A stretch of DNA of 42,402 nucleotides from the NCBI GenBank assembly GCA_046756405.1, contig JBHHWH010000008.1, positions 1 to 42,402 on the forward strand, written 5' to 3'. This DNA is from JBHHWH01 sp046756405 (GTDB lineage Bacteria; Actinomycetota; Acidimicrobiia; Spongiisociales; ZC4RG35). The notes under the pieces were generated by a model that was not told the origin of the DNA, ran no database searches, and worked only from the letters and a program-made list of their open reading frames with translations. This document shows, one piece after another, positions 7,679-16,164 of the stretch (position 1 is its first letter; each line of letters starts with the position of its first letter). A program made the translations under genes and the position numbers.

Positions 7679-8670
7679 TGGCCAAACCCATCGAACGGAA
7701 CCTGGGCTTCGACCTGGTGAGGGTGACCGAGACCGCGGCCATGGGCGCTGCCCGCTGGTTGGGCAAAGGCGACAAGGAAGCCGTCGACCAGGCAGCCGTA
7801 GACGGGATGCGGCTTCACCTCTCCACCATCGACATCGACGGCGTGGTGGTGATCGGCGAAGGGGAGAAAGACGAGGCGCCGATGCTCTACAACGGGGAAC
7901 GGGTGGGCACCGGGAAGGGGATGGTCGTCGACGTCGCCGTCGACCCCATCGACGGGACGACCCTCACCGCCTCGGGGCTTCCCGGAGCGATCGCGGTCAT
8001 CGCCCTGGCCGAGGGGCGGGGGACCATGTACGCCCCCGGCTCCCTCGTCTACATGGAGAAGATCGCCGTCGGTCCCGAAGCGGCCGGCAACATCGACCTC
8101 AACGCCCCTCCCGCCTACAACCTGAAACAGGTGGCCAAGGCCAACGGGAAGGAGCTCGGGGAGCTGCGGGTCCTGATCCTCGACCGGCCCCGCAACGACG
8201 CCATCATCAAGGCGGTACGGGCCGCGGGGGCCCGTATCTCCCTGTTCCGGGACGGTGACGTGGCCGCTGCCATCGCCACCGCCCAGGAGGACCATGAGGC
8301 CGACATCCTCTTGGGCATCGGAGGCTCCCCCGAAGCGGTGCTCGCCGCCGCGGCGTTGAAGTGCATGGGAGGCGAGATCCAGTGCCGTCTCTGGCCCCGC
8401 AACGACGAAGAGAAGCGCCTCGCCGAAGAGGAGGGTCTCGATCTGGATCGCGTGATAACCACCGACGATCTCGTGTCCTCGGACAACGTGTTCTTCGCCG
8501 CCACCGGGGTCACCGGAGGGGAGTTCCTCAAAGCGGTCAACTTTCGCGGTGACAGCCGGGTGGCCACCCATTCGGTCATCATGCGCTCCAAGACCGGCTC
8601 GGTTCGCTACATGACCGCCCACCACGATCTGGCCCGGCTCAGGGCCATATCCAGTCTCACCCTCGACTAA
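7678..8670 (+). CDS. glpX: Class II fructose-1,6-bisphosphatase
   Basis: 330 residues with the GlpX hallmarks: VVIGEGEKDEAPML (about 57-70), the metal-binding DPIDGTT (89-95) and GIGGSPEAVLAAAALKCMGG in the C-terminal half. The enzyme hydrolyses fructose 1,6-bisphosphate to fructose 6-phosphate in gluconeogenesis and is the usual FBPase of Actinomycetota. The ATG at 7678 is chosen because it starts the conserved sequence and overlaps the thiolase stop by one base; the open frame extends further upstream only as an out-of-frame shadow of the thiolase. Coupling to a thiolase is consistent with growth on acyl-CoA-yielding substrates (inference). Confidence 0.95.
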   Translation: MAKPIERNLGFDLVRVTETAAMGAARWLGKGDKEAVDQAAVDGMRLHLSTIDIDGVVVIGEGEKDEAPMLYNGERVGTGKGMVVDVAVDPIDGTTLTASGLPGAIAVIALAEGRGTMYAPGSLVYMEKIAVGPEAAGNIDLNAPPAYNLKQVAKANGKELGELRVLILDRPRNDAIIKAVRAAGARISLFRDGDVAAAIATAQEDHEADILLGIGGSPEAVLAAAALKCMGGEIQCRLWPRNDEEKRLAEEEGLDLDRVITTDDLVSSDNVFFAATGVTGGEFLKAVNFRGDSRVATHSVIMRSKTGSVRYMTAHHDLARLRAISSLTLD

Positions 8671-8704
8671 CGATTCTCTAACACTCGGCGGCGACCATGG
8701 AGGC

Positions 8705-9954
8705 GTGGCCTACTCGACGACGGAGAAGATCGCCCACGTCTACCGCCGGCTGGGGGTAGGGGCCCATCCGGATCTGGTGGCTGGGGCCACCTCGGCGGAG
8801 AACGCTATAGCCCGGGCCATGTCCCTGGACTTCGATCCTCCTGAACTGCCCGAAATGGAGGTGCCGATGAGCCGAGAGGATGCCCAGGACGTGGCCAGGC
8901 TCGCCGAGCCGGTGCGGTGGTGGCTGAGTTCGATGGTGACGTCGGCTCGCCTCATCGAAGAGCGGCTGGTGTGGTTCTGGCACGACCATTTCGCCACCTC
9001 GATCCGCAAGGTCCGGATCCCCTACCTGATGTGGAAACAACACCTCACCATCCGAGCCCATGCCACTGGCAGCTTCGCCGAGCTGCTCAGGGCCATCGCC
9101 GTCGATCCAGCGATGCTCTTCTACCTCGACGGGACCCGCAACCAGGTCGAGACCATCAACGAGAACTATGCCCGGGAGTTGATGGAGCTGCACACCATGG
9201 GTCCGGGGAGCTACACCCAGAACGATGTGGTCGAAGCCGCCAAGGCCCTCACCGGCTGGGTGGTCAAGGTCCCCTACTCCCGGGCCGCCTCCCGCTTCCC
9301 CGCCGATCTTCCCCCCTGGGAGTCGCTCTTCGTCCCCTTCCGTCACGACGAAGGGAACAAGACCCTGCAGGGGGTCACCGGGCGTCTGAATCTGGACGAC
9401 GTGATCGAGATCCTCCTGGACCAGCCGGCCACGTCCCGTTTCGTGGCAGCCAAGCTCTGGGCCGAGTTGGTAGGCACCCCGCCGGAGCCGTCCACCCTCG
9501 ACGCTGTTGCCTCTGCCATGCCGCCGACTATTCGATCATGGCCCTGGTCGAGGCGATAGCCGCGACGCCGGACTTCGTCTCCGATGAGGCGATCCGAACC
9601 AAGGTGAGGACCCCAGTGGAGCGGTTGGTGGCCGTGGCCCAGGGCCTGGGCGAGGGAGAGCTGGACGAACGTCTTGGCTTCGCCCTCCACGGGATGGCCT
9701 ACCTTCCCTTCAACCCGCCGTCCCCGGCCGGCTTTCCCCGGGGAAGGGTGCTCCTGGGCCCCCACCAGATGGTTCACTCCTTCGACCTGCTGGCTACTGC
9801 CCAACCGAACGGATACCAAACCAGCGAAGAGATCCTGAGCCGGATCGGGCTGATCGACGTCTCCGAGGGCACCCGCCGGGTCCTCAACCTGGCTCCCGAC
9901 CCTTCCGCCCGTCTTGCCCTGGTGGTCAACTCACCGGAGTTCGGTCTGGTATGA
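8705..9954 (+). pseudogene. DUF1800 family protein, frameshifted near 9520
   Basis: Two overlapping frames together encode a DUF1800 protein of about 416 residues. The first runs from the GTG at 8705 and holds the LGVGAHPDLV start, the LIEERLVWFWHDHFATS block and the NENYARELMELHTMG signature. It leaves the family pattern after VASAM at about 9520. The remainder (AADYSIMALVEAI, TPVERLVAV, then the C-terminus) continues in the -1 frame to the TGA at 9952-9954. A single missing base in the ATGCCGCC stretch explains it. No other damage is seen, so this may be a sequencing indel, a very recent mutation or, less likely, recoding. The end overlaps the DUF1501 start as ATGA. DUF1800 proteins usually pair with DUF1501 proteins; their role is unknown. 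Confidence 0.85.
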
Positions 9955-11212
9955 GCGACCGTATCTGCGATCTGGTGACCCGCCGGCAGTTCGTAACCGG
10001 TCTGGGCTCGGCGATGCTCTTGGTGGCCTGTTCCGGACGCACCGTCTCGCTCCTCCAGCCCGACCCCACTTCCACCCTCGTCGACCCTACGGCAGCGCTG
10101 CCCATCGGATCTGTAGGCCCGAACACCGACCGGGTGCTGGTGGTGATCGAGATGGGCGGCGGCAACGACGGCCTCAACACAGTCGTCCCCCACGCCACCG
10201 ACGCCTACTTCGACCTCCGCAAGAACATCAGGGTGACAGACCCCATCGACCTCGACGGCGAGATCGGGCTCCACCCCAGCCTCGAGTTCGTCGCCGCCGA
10301 ATTCCAGGCGGGGAGGGTGGCGCTCGTGGAGGGGTGGGCGTTCCCGATCCGGACCTGTCTCATTTCGTCTCCATGGCCTCCTGGTGGACGGCCAACCCAG
10401 ACTCCTCTGACGGGACCGGCTGGTTGGGACGCTATCTGGACGGCACAGTCGGCTACGCCGCGCCCCTGGCGGGTATCGCCATCGGACCCGGCCCCTCCCG
10501 GGCCCTACTGGGCAATGCTTCCTATGCCGTGGCCATCCAGGACGAGACCGGCCTCGACCCCGACGTCCCAGCCTGGGTGGATGACCGGGAGGAGTTGATG
10601 GGGATGTGGGCGGGCTTCGCCCCAGGAGGGGCGGAAGGCGCCGCCGACCCGGTACGTCAGGCGATCGGAACCGCTGTAGATGCCCGCGACGCCCTCTCCC
10701 AGGCCCTGGACGGGACCTCCCAGCGGCGCACCCGCCGGGCCACCTTGGAAAGCGAGCTGCTGCTGGCCGCACGCCTGATCAACAGTGCGGTGTCGCCCAC
10801 CGTCGTTTACATCCACGGCTTCGGCGACTTCGATACCCATCTCGACCAGCGGTCCCGCCACGATGCGCTGATGGCTCAGCTCGACGCCGGACTGGCCCGC
10901 TTCTGGACGGAGCTTGGTGACAGCGCAGGCCGCGTCGTGGTCCTCACCGCCAGCGAGTTCGGCAGACGACCCCGGGACAACGGATCAGGGACCGACCACG
11001 GAACCGCCGCCTCCCACATCCTCATGGGTCCAGCCGTCTCGGGAGGGAGACACGGGGAGACTCCGTCCCTCACTTCCCTCGACTCCACCGGCAACCTGAT
11101 TCACACCGTCGACTACCGGTCTGTCTATGCCACCGTCCTCGATCGGTGGCTCCAGGCTGACGCTGAGACGATTCTTGGTGATAGCTACGAGCGTCTGGAG
11201 CTGTTCGGATAG
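9951..11212 (+). pseudogene. DUF1501 family protein with Tat/lipoprotein signal, frameshifted near 10334
   Basis: Together two frames encode about 420 residues. The N-terminus has a twin-arginine-like segment (TRRQFVTGLGSAML) followed by a lipobox-like LVAC, pointing to export and lipidation. DUF1501 blocks follow: EMGGGNDGLNTVVPH, IGLHPSLEFV, then, after the frameshift, PDPDLSHFVSMASWW, YIHGFGDFDTHL, VVVLTASEFGRRP and a GTDHGTAASH motif. The break lies in a G-run at 10331-10334. One additional G would restore GAG-GGG-GTG-GGC and the family consensus. The fold is related to alkaline-phosphatase/sulfatase-like enzymes, but no activity is established. Together with the upstream DUF1800 gene it forms the common two-gene unit. 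Confidence 0.85.
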
Positions 11213-11847
11213 GCGAGTTCGACGGCCTCGACCAGGGTGTGGGCGATAGGGACACCCGCCTCCTCCAGGGTGGGGAGGTGGTGGCTGCCACCGTGGTAGA
11301 GCACCACCGCCGCTCCCACTGCTCTCGCTGCCGCGGCGTCGTCGGGAGTGTCGCCGATGATCACCGACCGCTCCGGTGCCACACCGAGGTCAGCGAGGTG
11401 CCAACGGAGATGGGCGGCCTTCAGCCCACCGGTGGGGCCGGTCAACCCTCGAATGCCGGCGAAGCGGGACCGCACTCCGAAGCGATCCACCACGTGGTCC
11501 AGCCACTCCTGGGGAGACATAGACAGCAGCGACTGGCCCCAGCCCCGTTCCTCCACCGCGTCCATCGCTTGCCCGGCATCGGAAGTCAACGCTGCGGCGT
11601 GCACCCTCGAGTAATACTCCTCATGGAAGGTGCCGTTTAGAACCTCCCATTCGCCGTCGGTGATGGGGCGGCCGAAGAGGGAGTCGTAGAAGGCGCGTAC
11701 TGGACGGGTGAAGTGGTCCCGGTAGTCGTCCTCATCGATGGGGCCGAGCCCGAACCGGGACAGGGACACGTTGGCCGCCTCGATGACCACATGGAGGTCG
11801 TCGAGGAGGGTGCCGTTCCAGTCCCAGACCACATGGAGATCGCCCAC
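11185..11847 (-). CDS. HAD-superfamily hydrolase
   Basis: 220 residues from a GTG at 11845-11847, chosen because it lies just before the first HAD motif; GTG codons at 11853 or 11832 are alternatives. Motif I is DWNGTLLDD, a DxNGT variant in which the second Asp is Asn. Motif II is the Ser in LLSMSPQEW, motif III the Lys in GGLKAAHLRW and motif IV IIGDTPDDAAAARAVG. The cap region between residues 20 and 90 matches small phosphoglycolate-phosphatase-like proteins. Substrate is unknown. The gene converges on the DUF1501 gene with a 28-nt overlap and is divergent from dctQ across 72 bp. Confidence 0.85.
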   Translation of the reverse strand: MGDLHVVWDWNGTLLDDLHVVIEAANVSLSRFGLGPIDEDDYRDHFTRPVRAFYDSLFGRPITDGEWEVLNGTFHEEYYSRVHAAALTSDAGQAMDAVEERGWGQSLLSMSPQEWLDHVVDRFGVRSRFAGIRGLTGPTGGLKAAHLRWHLADLGVAPERSVIIGDTPDDAAAARAVGAAVVLYHGGSHHLPTLEEAGVPIAHTLVEAVELAYPNSSRRS

Positions 11848-11919
11848 GACCACGATTATGGCCTGGTCCGTGCGCCCCTTCACGTCGAGGCGGTTAGTGT
11901 GCCGGTCACTCAGACGAGC

Positions 11920-12534
11920 ATGACCACCAGGACTGAAGGTTTGCGAGACGACATAGGGCCGGTCTTCGGCTTTCTGCTCGCCTACGTCAAGTGGGCCGAC
12001 TACTTCGCGGAGAAGACCGGCCGGCTCGCCGCTTGGGTGGTTCTTCCCACCGTGGGTGTGGGTTTCGTCAACGTGGTGCTCAGGTACGTCGGCCAGTTCA
12101 TGGGGGCGAAGCTCACCTCCAACGCCATCATCGAACTCCAGTGGTACCTCTACTCCCTCATATTTCTGCTCGGCTTCGCCTACGTGCTGAAACACCAGAT
12201 AAACGTCCGAGTGGACTTCTGGTTCGCCCACCAGCCAGCCACCCGCAAGGCTTGGATCGACTTCGTCGGCAACCTGATCGCCCTCCTTCCCTTCGCCTTG
12301 ATGGGCATCTGGGTGTCTTTCCCTCAGGCCATCCAGTCGATCCGGGTGTGGGAGCAGTCCCCCGACGCCAGTGGGCTGCCCAGGGGCCCCATCAAGCTGA
12401 TGATCGGTATCGCCTTTGTCCTCCTGATGCTCCAGGCCATCGCCGAGCAGGTGAAGTTATACGCCATCATCACCGGTCGTGGCCACCTGGTCCACGTCGA
12501 ACACGAACACGAAGCCCCGATCAGAGTGGAATGA
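11920..12534 (+). CDS. dctQ: TRAP transporter small membrane subunit (DctQ)
   Basis: 204 residues with four membrane segments in the DctQ pattern. The conserved central IELQWYLYSLIFLLGFAYVLK (about residues 70-90), followed by HQINVRVDFWF, is diagnostic. The subunit supports the large DctM channel of a tripartite Na+-driven uptake system. The ATG at 11920 is used; an in-frame GTG at 11899 is an alternative, and no strong ribosome site separates them. The stop lies 1 nt before the dctM ATG. The periplasmic subunit gene dctP is encoded separately at 13982-15133 on the other strand. Confidence 0.92.
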   Translation: MTTRTEGLRDDIGPVFGFLLAYVKWADYFAEKTGRLAAWVVLPTVGVGFVNVVLRYVGQFMGAKLTSNAIIELQWYLYSLIFLLGFAYVLKHQINVRVDFWFAHQPATRKAWIDFVGNLIALLPFALMGIWVSFPQAIQSIRVWEQSPDASGLPRGPIKLMIGIAFVLLMLQAIAEQVKLYAIITGRGHLVHVEHEHEAPIRVE

Positions 12535-12535
12535 G

Positions 12536-13915
12536 ATGAGCGTCGAACTCCTCGCCATCATCATGTTCGCCGTATTCCTGGTGGTGATCCTCTCCGGCTA
12601 TCCGGTGGCCTTCTCCTTCGCCGGCACCGGCGTGGTCTTCTTCCTTCTAGGGGTCCTCTTCGGAGACCTCTCCTTCCGCACTCTCAACATTCTCTTCAGT
12701 CAGTGGTTCGCCAACTCCGTCTCCAACTTCACCTTCCTAGCTATCCCGTTCTTCGTCTTCATGGGCGCCGTGTTCGAGAAGTCGGGCCTCGCCGAGAGGC
12801 TTCTCAAGACCATCGGCTTGCTGATGGGACCCCTCCGCGGCGGCATGGCGGTGGCAGTGGTCATCGTGGGGACGCTCCTCGCCGCCGCCACCGGCGTGGT
12901 GGCGGCCACGGTGATCGTGATGGGCCTCCTCTCCCTGCCGGTGATGGTCAAGTACAACTACGACCCCAAGCTGGCGTCGGGGGTGATCATCGCTTCGGGA
13001 ACCCTGGCTCAGCTCATCCCACCCAGCCTGGTGTTGATCATCCTCGCTCAGTTCATCCCCGTGTCGGTGGGTGAGCTGTTCGCCGGCGCTCTCATTCCCG
13101 GGATCATGCTGTCGGCCATCTTCGCCGTCTACGCCCTGATCCTCGCCTGGCTCAAGCCCGAGGTGGCCCCGGCCATCCCCAAGGAGGAGCGGGATCTGGG
13201 ACCCAGGGAGCTGGCCTTGGAGACGATGCGAGTCGTCGTTCCCCCTCTGTTCCTCATCTTTGCCGTGTTGGGCTCGATCTTCGCCGGCATAGCCACCGCC
13301 TCCGAAGCCGGGGCTGTTGGTGCCCTCGGCGCCGTTCTCCTATCAATCATGTATAGGAACTTCAAGTGGCAGACCCTCCTCGACGCGGCCCGGTCCACGG
13401 CCAACATCACCGGGCTGGTGCTCCAGATCCTGTTCGCCTCCACTTTTTTCGCCCTGGTGTTCAACAGGCTCAACGGCCAGGATCTGATCACCGAGTGGCT
13501 AACGTCGATCCCCGGGGAGAAGTGGGGGTTCATCATCGCCGCCAACATCATCGTCTTCCTCTTAGGCATCAACCTCGAGTTCCTGGAGATCTCCTTCATC
13601 GTGATGCCCCTCTTCGTTCCCGCTGCCGAAGCTCTGGGGCTGGTGGGACCGCTGATGGTGTGGTTCGCGGTGATGATGGCCATCAACCTCAACATGGCCT
13701 TCATCTCGCCCCCGGTGGGCTTCTCCCTCTTCTACCTCCAATCGGTGGCACCTCCGGAGGTGAAGACCAGCGACATCCATAAAGGAGCCCTGCCCTTCAT
13801 GGCGCTTCAGAGCCTGGGACTAATCGTCGTCATGCTCGTCCCCCAGACCGTCACCTGGCTGGTCGAGCGGTTCTTCAGCAGGGAAGCCTTCGCCGCGTTT
13901 CTCTCTCTCCTATAG
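12536..13915 (+). CDS. dctM: TRAP transporter large membrane subunit (DctM)
   Basis: 459 residues, almost entirely hydrophobic with about 12 membrane spans. Family blocks are PFFVFMGAVFEKSGLAERL, GTLAQLIPPSLVLIILAQF and IATASEAGAVGALGA in the middle, and NMAFISPPVGFSLFYLQSVAP near the C-terminus. DctM is the cation-coupled transport subunit. It starts 1 nt after dctQ, so the two are co-translated. A strong inverted repeat at 13936-13962 follows and separates it from the convergent dctP. The pairing with a TakP-like binding protein suggests an organic-acid substrate. Confidence 0.95.
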   Translation: MSVELLAIIMFAVFLVVILSGYPVAFSFAGTGVVFFLLGVLFGDLSFRTLNILFSQWFANSVSNFTFLAIPFFVFMGAVFEKSGLAERLLKTIGLLMGPLRGGMAVAVVIVGTLLAAATGVVAATVIVMGLLSLPVMVKYNYDPKLASGVIIASGTLAQLIPPSLVLIILAQFIPVSVGELFAGALIPGIMLSAIFAVYALILAWLKPEVAPAIPKEERDLGPRELALETMRVVVPPLFLIFAVLGSIFAGIATASEAGAVGALGAVLLSIMYRNFKWQTLLDAARSTANITGLVLQILFASTFFALVFNRLNGQDLITEWLTSIPGEKWGFIIAANIIVFLLGINLEFLEISFIVMPLFVPAAEALGLVGPLMVWFAVMMAINLNMAFISPPVGFSLFYLQSVAPPEVKTSDIHKGALPFMALQSLGLIVVMLVPQTVTWLVERFFSREAFAAFLSLL

Positions 13916-13935
13916 GTCCCCTCAACTGACGAACA

Positions 13936-13962
13936 GAGGACCCCGCGTACGGCGGGGTCCTC
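13936..13962. terminator. Bidirectional terminator between dctM and dctP
   Basis: A perfect 11-bp inverted repeat (GAGGACCCCGC with its complement) around a 5-nt loop. It sits between two convergent genes and can act on both strands. The downstream tract is only mildly T-rich on the plus strand (TCGTTGCTCGTTCTC), as is common in high-GC genomes. Confidence 0.85.
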
Positions 13963-13981
13963 GTTGCTCGTTCTCTAACTG

Positions 13982-15133
13982 TCAGGATTGGTAGGTGCTG
14001 GCGATGTAGCTCATGTAGGAGGTCTCGGCCAGTGAGTGCCACCTCTGGATGTCACTCCTGAACTTCTCCCAGTGCCCGCGGATCGAGGCGAACGCCTCAC
14101 TCTCGGCAGACTTCTCGTCCATGATCTCCGCCGAAGCCTCTGCCGCGGCCTCCATGACATCATCCGGGAAAGGCAGGATGGTGATGTTCGCCTCATTGAC
14201 GATCTCATCCAGCGCTGCCGGGTTCTTGGCGTCGTAGGAAGCCATCATCGTCATATTCGCCTCGTAGCTGGCAGTCTTGACGATCTCCTTGTAGACGTCC
14301 GGCAGCTGGTTCCACTTCTCGAGCGGGATCTGGATCTCCAGTGACGGCCCTGGCTCCCACCACCCCGGGTGGTAGTAGAACTTGGTCACCGTGTGGAACC
14401 CCATCGTCTTGTCGTCGTAGGGACCCACCCACTCGGTGGCATCGATCGCACCAGTTTGTAGAGCTTGGAAGATCTCACCGCCGGGCAGCACCTGGACCGT
14501 GGCACCCAGCTTGCTCATCGCGGTGCCACCCAGGCCCGGGATACGCATGATCAGGCCCTCGAGGTCCGCCTTGGACTTGATCTCCTTGTTGAACCAACCG
14601 CCCATCTGCACCCCGGTGTTGCCGGCGGGGAACTGGATGGCGTTGAACCGCTCCTTGTAGAACTCTTGGAGTAGCTCAAGCCCGCCGGCCTCGTAGAGCC
14701 AGGCGTTCTGCTGACGGGAGGTGAGGCCGAAGGGCACTGCCGTTCCGAAAGCCGTCGCTGGGTCCAGGCCGACGTAGTAGTAGGAGGCGGTGTGGCCCAT
14801 GTCGATGGAGTTGGTCTCCACGTTCTGGAGAATCTCCAGGGGCGGGACCACCTCGCCGGCGGGCTGGGCGGTGATCATGAACTTCCCGCCGGTCATCGCC
14901 GACACCCTCTCGGCCACCCTCTCCGCGCCGCCGAAAATCGTGTCGAGGATCGTCGGCCAGCTCGTGGCAATCTCCCACTCCAGCTCGGGAAGGGACTCGT
15001 CCTGGACGGCCTCGTCGAGGTCTTGGTTCCCGGTCGTACACGCGGCCAGGGCCGTGGCCCCGAGGGCTCCCATAGCGGCCAGCTTCAGGAACTGTCTGCG
15101 TTCCATGAGTTCGGCATACTGCTTCTTGTTCAT
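13982..15133 (-). CDS. dctP: TRAP transporter periplasmic solute-binding protein (DctP, TakP-like)
   Basis: 383 residues with a twin-arginine motif (ERRQFLKL, residues 11-18), a hydrophobic stretch and a lipobox ending at Cys32, so it is likely exported by Tat and lipid-anchored. The core shows the DctP pattern, including IMRIPGLGGTAMSKLG with the conserved Arg that binds the substrate carboxylate, and IDATEWVGPYDD. The latter block resembles the TakP subgroup that binds 2-oxo acids such as pyruvate, so an alpha-keto acid or related carboxylate is the best guess. The ATG has an excellent AGGAGG upstream. The gene is convergent with dctQM rather than in one operon. Confidence 0.94.
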   Translation of the reverse strand: MNKKQYAELMERRQFLKLAAMGALGATALAACTTGNQDLDEAVQDESLPELEWEIATSWPTILDTIFGGAERVAERVSAMTGGKFMITAQPAGEVVPPLEILQNVETNSIDMGHTASYYYVGLDPATAFGTAVPFGLTSRQQNAWLYEAGGLELLQEFYKERFNAIQFPAGNTGVQMGGWFNKEIKSKADLEGLIMRIPGLGGTAMSKLGATVQVLPGGEIFQALQTGAIDATEWVGPYDDKTMGFHTVTKFYYHPGWWEPGPSLEIQIPLEKWNQLPDVYKEIVKTASYEANMTMMASYDAKNPAALDEIVNEANITILPFPDDVMEAAAEASAEIMDEKSAESEAFASIRGHWEKFRSDIQRWHSLAETSYMSYIASTYQS

Positions 15134-15135
15134 GC

Positions 15136-15142
15136 TCCTCCT
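15136..15142 (-). promoter_or_regulatory. Shine-Dalgarno of dctP
   Basis: On the minus strand an AGGAGG lies a few bases before the ATG at 15131-15133. It fixes the start at MNKKQYAELMERRQF, so the twin-arginine motif is at residue 11. Confidence 0.75.
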
Positions 15143-15223
15143 TCTCCGACCTAGGGGATGCGGGGAGCGTACGCGTCTTCGCGGCCGCGTGTCGTGAAGA
15201 GAGGGAAATTTCGTCGGTATCTA

Positions 15224-15817
15224 TCAGAGCTCAGACCGACCGATCAGCGCTCTGCCCAGGGTCAACTCGTCGGCGTAGTCAAGATCGCCTCCGACAGGCA
15301 GCCCCGAAGCAAGGCGGGTCACCTTCACCCCTAGGGGCTTGAACTGTCGGGCGATGTACATGGCGGTGGCGTCTCCTTCGACGGTGGGGTTGGTGGCCAC
15401 GATCAACTCTTCCACGCCTTCGGGCCCGATCCGGGCCTGGAGTTCTTCGATGTGAAGCTGGGCTGGGCCGATGCCGTTGATCGGAGAAAGGGCGCCTCCC
15501 AGCACGTGGTAGCGCCCGCGGAACTCCTGGGTGCGTTCCACGACGGCGATGTCCTGGGGACGTTCCACGACGCAGAGGGCGCTGGAGTCACGCCGAGAGT
15601 CCCTACAGATGGCACACAGCTCGTCGGCAGCCACGTTGAAGCAGCGGGCGCACTCCCGTACCTGGGTACGCATGTCGTTGATGGCCGCGGCGAGCCGGCG
15701 GGCGTCGGCCTCCTCCACGGACAGGAGGTGGAAAGCAAGACGTTGCGCCGTCTTGGTCCCGATGCCGGGCAGCCGGCTCAGCTCGTCGATGAGGCGCTGG
15801 ACTGGTCCTTCGAACAT
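15224..15817 (-). CDS. recR: Recombination mediator protein RecR
   Basis: 197 residues. The N-terminal helix-hairpin-helix (LIDELSRLPGIGTKTAQRLAFHL split by a short turn) is followed by a four-cysteine zinc finger (Cys56, 59, 68, 71) and a Toprim domain beginning CVVERPQDIAVVE. RecR works with RecO/RecF in loading RecA on gapped DNA. The ATG at 15815-15817 is preferred over the adjacent TTG because it overlaps the ybaB stop as TGATG. Third gene of the classic dnaX-ybaB-recR order. Confidence 0.97.
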   Translation of the reverse strand: MFEGPVQRLIDELSRLPGIGTKTAQRLAFHLLSVEEADARRLAAAINDMRTQVRECARCFNVAADELCAICRDSRRDSSALCVVERPQDIAVVERTQEFRGRYHVLGGALSPINGIGPAQLHIEELQARIGPEGVEELIVATNPTVEGDATAMYIARQFKPLGVKVTRLASGLPVGGDLDYADELTLGRALIGRSEL

Positions 15818-16137
15818 CAACCGAGAAGACCGCCGCCGAGACCGGAGGTGAGACCGCCCAACTGGTCGTTTGCGGCTTTGACGGCGGCGTCCATCGCCTG
15901 ACGGACAGCCGCCACGACCAGGTCTTCGAGCATCTCCACGTCGTCCGGGTCCACCACCTCAGGGGAGATCTTCACCTCCACCAGTTCGGGGCCGCCCGTC
16001 ACCACGGCCTTCACCATGCCTCCTCCGGCAGAGCCTTCGAACCGTCGTTGGGCAAGCTCACCCTGAAGTCTGGCCAGCTCCTGCTGCATCTGCTGGGCCT
16101 GGCGCATGATCTGGCCGATGTCGGGCTGTTGTCCCAT
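15817..16137 (-). CDS. YbaB/EbfC family nucleoid-associated protein
   Basis: 106 residues. An N-terminal Gln-rich helix (IMRQAQQMQQELARLQGEL) and a central GGGMVKAVVTGGPELVEVKISPE split across the beta region are typical of the dimeric YbaB fold that binds DNA without strong sequence preference. The C-terminal helix and Gly/Leu-rich tail are normal for actinobacterial members. It lies between dnaX (27-nt gap) and recR (1-nt overlap). Confidence 0.95.
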   Translation of the reverse strand: MGQQPDIGQIMRQAQQMQQELARLQGELAQRRFEGSAGGGMVKAVVTGGPELVEVKISPEVVDPDDVEMLEDLVVAAVRQAMDAAVKAANDQLGGLTSGLGGGLLG

Positions 16138-16164
16138 GGGCCCAGCGTACTCGGACGCCTCCGC

